A stretch of 8,477 nucleotides of DNA from Actinomycetota bacterium (lineage in GTDB: Bacteria; Actinomycetota; CADDZG01; WHSQ01): contig JACDBF010000448.1 of NCBI GenBank assembly GCA_013695055.1, positions 1 through 8,477 on the forward strand, given 5' to 3'. The translations under genes and the position numbers were made by a program. Positions within the stretch are counted from its first letter, which is position 1. The number at the start of each line of letters is the position of its first letter. The notes below the pieces were generated by a model. It saw nothing but the letters and a program-made list of their open reading frames with translations, was not told the origin of the DNA and made no database searches. Positions 6,999 to 8,477 of the stretch are shown here, piece after piece.

Positions 6999-8477
6999 TT
7001 AGCTACGGAGGCCGAACCGCGAACGCTTCTCTTCCTGAGCGCTGGATGCGGTCATCTGCCCGTTCGGCTCAGGGAGGGGTTGGGACTCGTAAGCCGCGTA
7101 GTAGGCGGGGTAGTAGTAGGAAGCATTGGACGAGTCGAACGAATTGAGGACCGATCCGATGATGCGCGCCCCCACTCGTTCGAGCTCTTGCCGCGCATGA
7201 ATGGTCGCCGAGCGACGCGACGAGTCGGAGTCGATCACCAACAGGGTCCCGACGACGCGCGACGCGAGAACGATCGTGTCTGCCAGCGACAGGCTGGGGG
7301 CCGAATCGAACAAGACGATGTCCGCATTCGCCTCGAGCGTGCGCACCAGAGTCATCAGGCGCGGCGAAGCCAGCAACTCGGGCGGATTGGGAGGAACCTG
7401 CCCACTGGTCAAGACGCGGAGGTAGGGGATACCCGGGTTCCGCACGAGCGCCAGCAGCTCGTCCTCCCCTTCCCTGCCCGCGAGCCAAGTCGACAAGCCA
7501 TCTGAGCTTGGTCCCAGCGAGAAGTAACGCTCGAGAGTGGGGCGTCTCAGGTCGGCCGAGACGCAAATGACGCGACTCCCAGCCTGGGCCAGGGCGACGG
7601 CCAGGTTGGCACAAGTGACCGTCTTACCCTCTCCGGGCGCCGGACTCGTGACGACGAACGATCGCATGTTCTGCTGCACCGCGATGAACTGGAGGTTGGT
7701 GCGCAAGGTTCGGTACGCCTCGCTGGCCGCTCCTCGCGGATGAGTCCGCACCGGCAGCTCGAACGTGTCCTTGGGGCTGCGGAACTTCGCCACCGTGGCG
7801 AGCACCGGAGCCTCGAGCGCGCGCTCGATGTCACCCCGGCCCCTAAGGCGGTCGTCGAGTCGATCCCGCAGGAAGGCGGCGCCGATCCCGAAGAGGATGC
7901 CGAACAACAGACCGACGAGGGCGTTTCGAGTGTGATTCGGGGACGACGGCGCCGAAGGCAACAACGCAGACTCGATCACTTCTCCCCCGCCCAGGCTCAC
8001 GGCCTGATCCGGCTGCACATTGTCGAGACGCTCCGCAAGGCTCCCCAGGCGAGAGATGAGACCACTTCGTTCGATGTCGAGAGTCTGCACGAGCGAAAGA
8101 TCGCCGGCGGCTTGGGCTGTCTGGATTTCCTGACTTATCTCCGTGAGCTCGCGTTCGGCGGCCGTCACGCGCTTCTTCAGAGCCTCCCGGGCGGAGACCA
8201 GCTCTTCCAGGACGACGTTTCGCCGATAGTCGACGTAGGACGCGGCGAAAGATTCGGCCGCGTCGCGCGCGAACTTAGGATCCGCGGACGAGTAATTCAC
8301 GACCAGCACTTCGGTTTCTTTGACGGCCTCGACGGCGACGCCACCCAAAAGAGATGAGGCCGGCTGCTGTACACCGAGATCCTTGCTTACCAGCTTGGCG
8401 ACCGGCTCGGACGCCAAGATCTCCGCTTCGGTCTGGAGATTGGGTGGAGGGATGTAGACCTCGTTGGAGGTGATCGG
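6999..8477 (-). CDS. Wzc-type polysaccharide co-polymerase fused to bacterial tyrosine kinase, 5' end outside window
   Basis: The frame is open to the window end, and the residues before the TTG at 8417 read SNEVYIPPPNLQTEAEIL, a conserved Wzz-domain stretch, so the true start is upstream. In visible residues (1 at base 8477): Wzz domain to about 85, probable coiled coil 88-155, second membrane helix about 185-203, EX2RX2R oligomerisation motif E253/R256/R259 in EAYRTLRTN, Walker A SPAPGEGKT (278-286), Walker A' VICVSADLRRP (from 303), PPNPPELLAS about 362-371, Walker B DIVLFDSAP (386-394), and a tyrosine cluster Y454-456, Y459, Y460, Y463. Such proteins set chain length and export of capsule or EPS at the inner membrane, cycling between tyrosine-phosphorylated and unphosphorylated forms. 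The first Asp of the usual DxD in Walker A' is Ser. About 29 residues follow the tyrosine cluster. It is probably cotranscribed with the DUF4012 gene; its promoter is not in the window. Confidence 0.92.
   Translation of the reverse strand, partial: PITSNEVYIPPPNLQTEAEILASEPVAKLVSKDLGVQQPASSLLGGVAVEAVKETEVLVVNYSSADPKFARDAAESFAASYVDYRRNVVLEELVSAREALKKRVTAAERELTEISQEIQTAQAAGDLSLVQTLDIERSGLISRLGSLAERLDNVQPDQAVSLGGGEVIESALLPSAPSSPNHTRNALVGLLFGILFGIGAAFLRDRLDDRLRGRGDIERALEAPVLATVAKFRSPKDTFELPVRTHPRGAASEAYRTLRTNLQFIAVQQNMRSFVVTSPAPGEGKTVTCANLAVALAQAGSRVICVSADLRRPTLERYFSLGPSSDGLSTWLAGREGEDELLALVRNPGIPYLRVLTSGQVPPNPPELLASPRLMTLVRTLEANADIVLFDSAPSLSLADTIVLASRVVGTLLVIDSDSSRRSATIHARQELERVGARIIGSVLNSFDSSNASYYYPAYYAAYESQPLPEPNGQMTASSAQEEKRSRFGLRS
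7089..7118 (-). other. C-terminal tyrosine cluster (autophosphorylation region) of the BY-kinase
   Basis: The ten codons encode YYYPAYYAAY, six tyrosines in ten residues. In BY-kinases such a cluster is phosphorylated in trans by the neighbouring subunit and controls oligomer assembly. Here it is followed by a tail of about 29 polar residues ending in RSRFGLRS, so it is not at the extreme C-terminus. Confidence 0.75.

Overview
The window is a piece of an extracellular polysaccharide or glycan biosynthesis locus from a GC-rich bacterium, most likely an actinomycete-type organism (Actinomycetota). The basis for that guess is the high GC content, GTG/TTG starts, a DUF4012 membrane protein, and a fused Wzz/tyrosine-kinase protein whose Walker A' strand reads VSADLRRP. 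I cannot name a genus. I see no rRNA, tRNA, CRISPR array, insertion sequence or phage gene.

Layout. On the + strand: the 3' part of an ExoA-like family 2 glycosyltransferase (1-936, cut by the window start); a PLP-dependent DegT/DnrJ/EryC1/StrS sugar aminotransferase (929-2104, overlapping the previous gene by 8 bases); a small PglC-like initiating sugar-phosphate transferase (2101-2706, overlapping by 4 bases); a leader of about 270 bases with a possible weak terminator; and a FlaA1/PglF/CapD-type membrane-bound nucleotide-sugar 4,6-dehydratase (2981-4816). On the - strand, converging on it: a Wzc-type co-polymerase/BY-kinase (6999-8477, cut by the window end) and, 2 bases after its stop, a DUF4012 single-pass membrane protein (4810-6996). 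The convergent genes overlap tail to tail by 7 bases.

How the genes may work together. The dehydratase, aminotransferase and phosphoglycosyl transferase are the equivalents of PglF, PglE and PglC. Together they could convert UDP-GlcNAc to a UDP-4-amino-4,6-dideoxy sugar and load a sugar phosphate onto undecaprenyl phosphate. The family 2 glycosyltransferase would extend the lipid-linked unit. The Wzc-like protein would control polymerisation and export by cycles of tyrosine phosphorylation. The DUF4012 protein, with a cytoplasmic N-terminus and a large outside domain, is of unknown function but is translationally close to the kinase. No acetyltransferase (PglD), flippase, polymerase or phosphatase gene is in the window.

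The points most worth a second look are three short Trp-acidic motifs in the cytoplasmic tail of the DUF4012 protein, loss of the first Walker A' aspartate in the kinase, a base-composition break exactly at the glycosyltransferase/aminotransferase junction, and the ambiguous start of the dehydratase. Nothing here amounts to a clearly new system.
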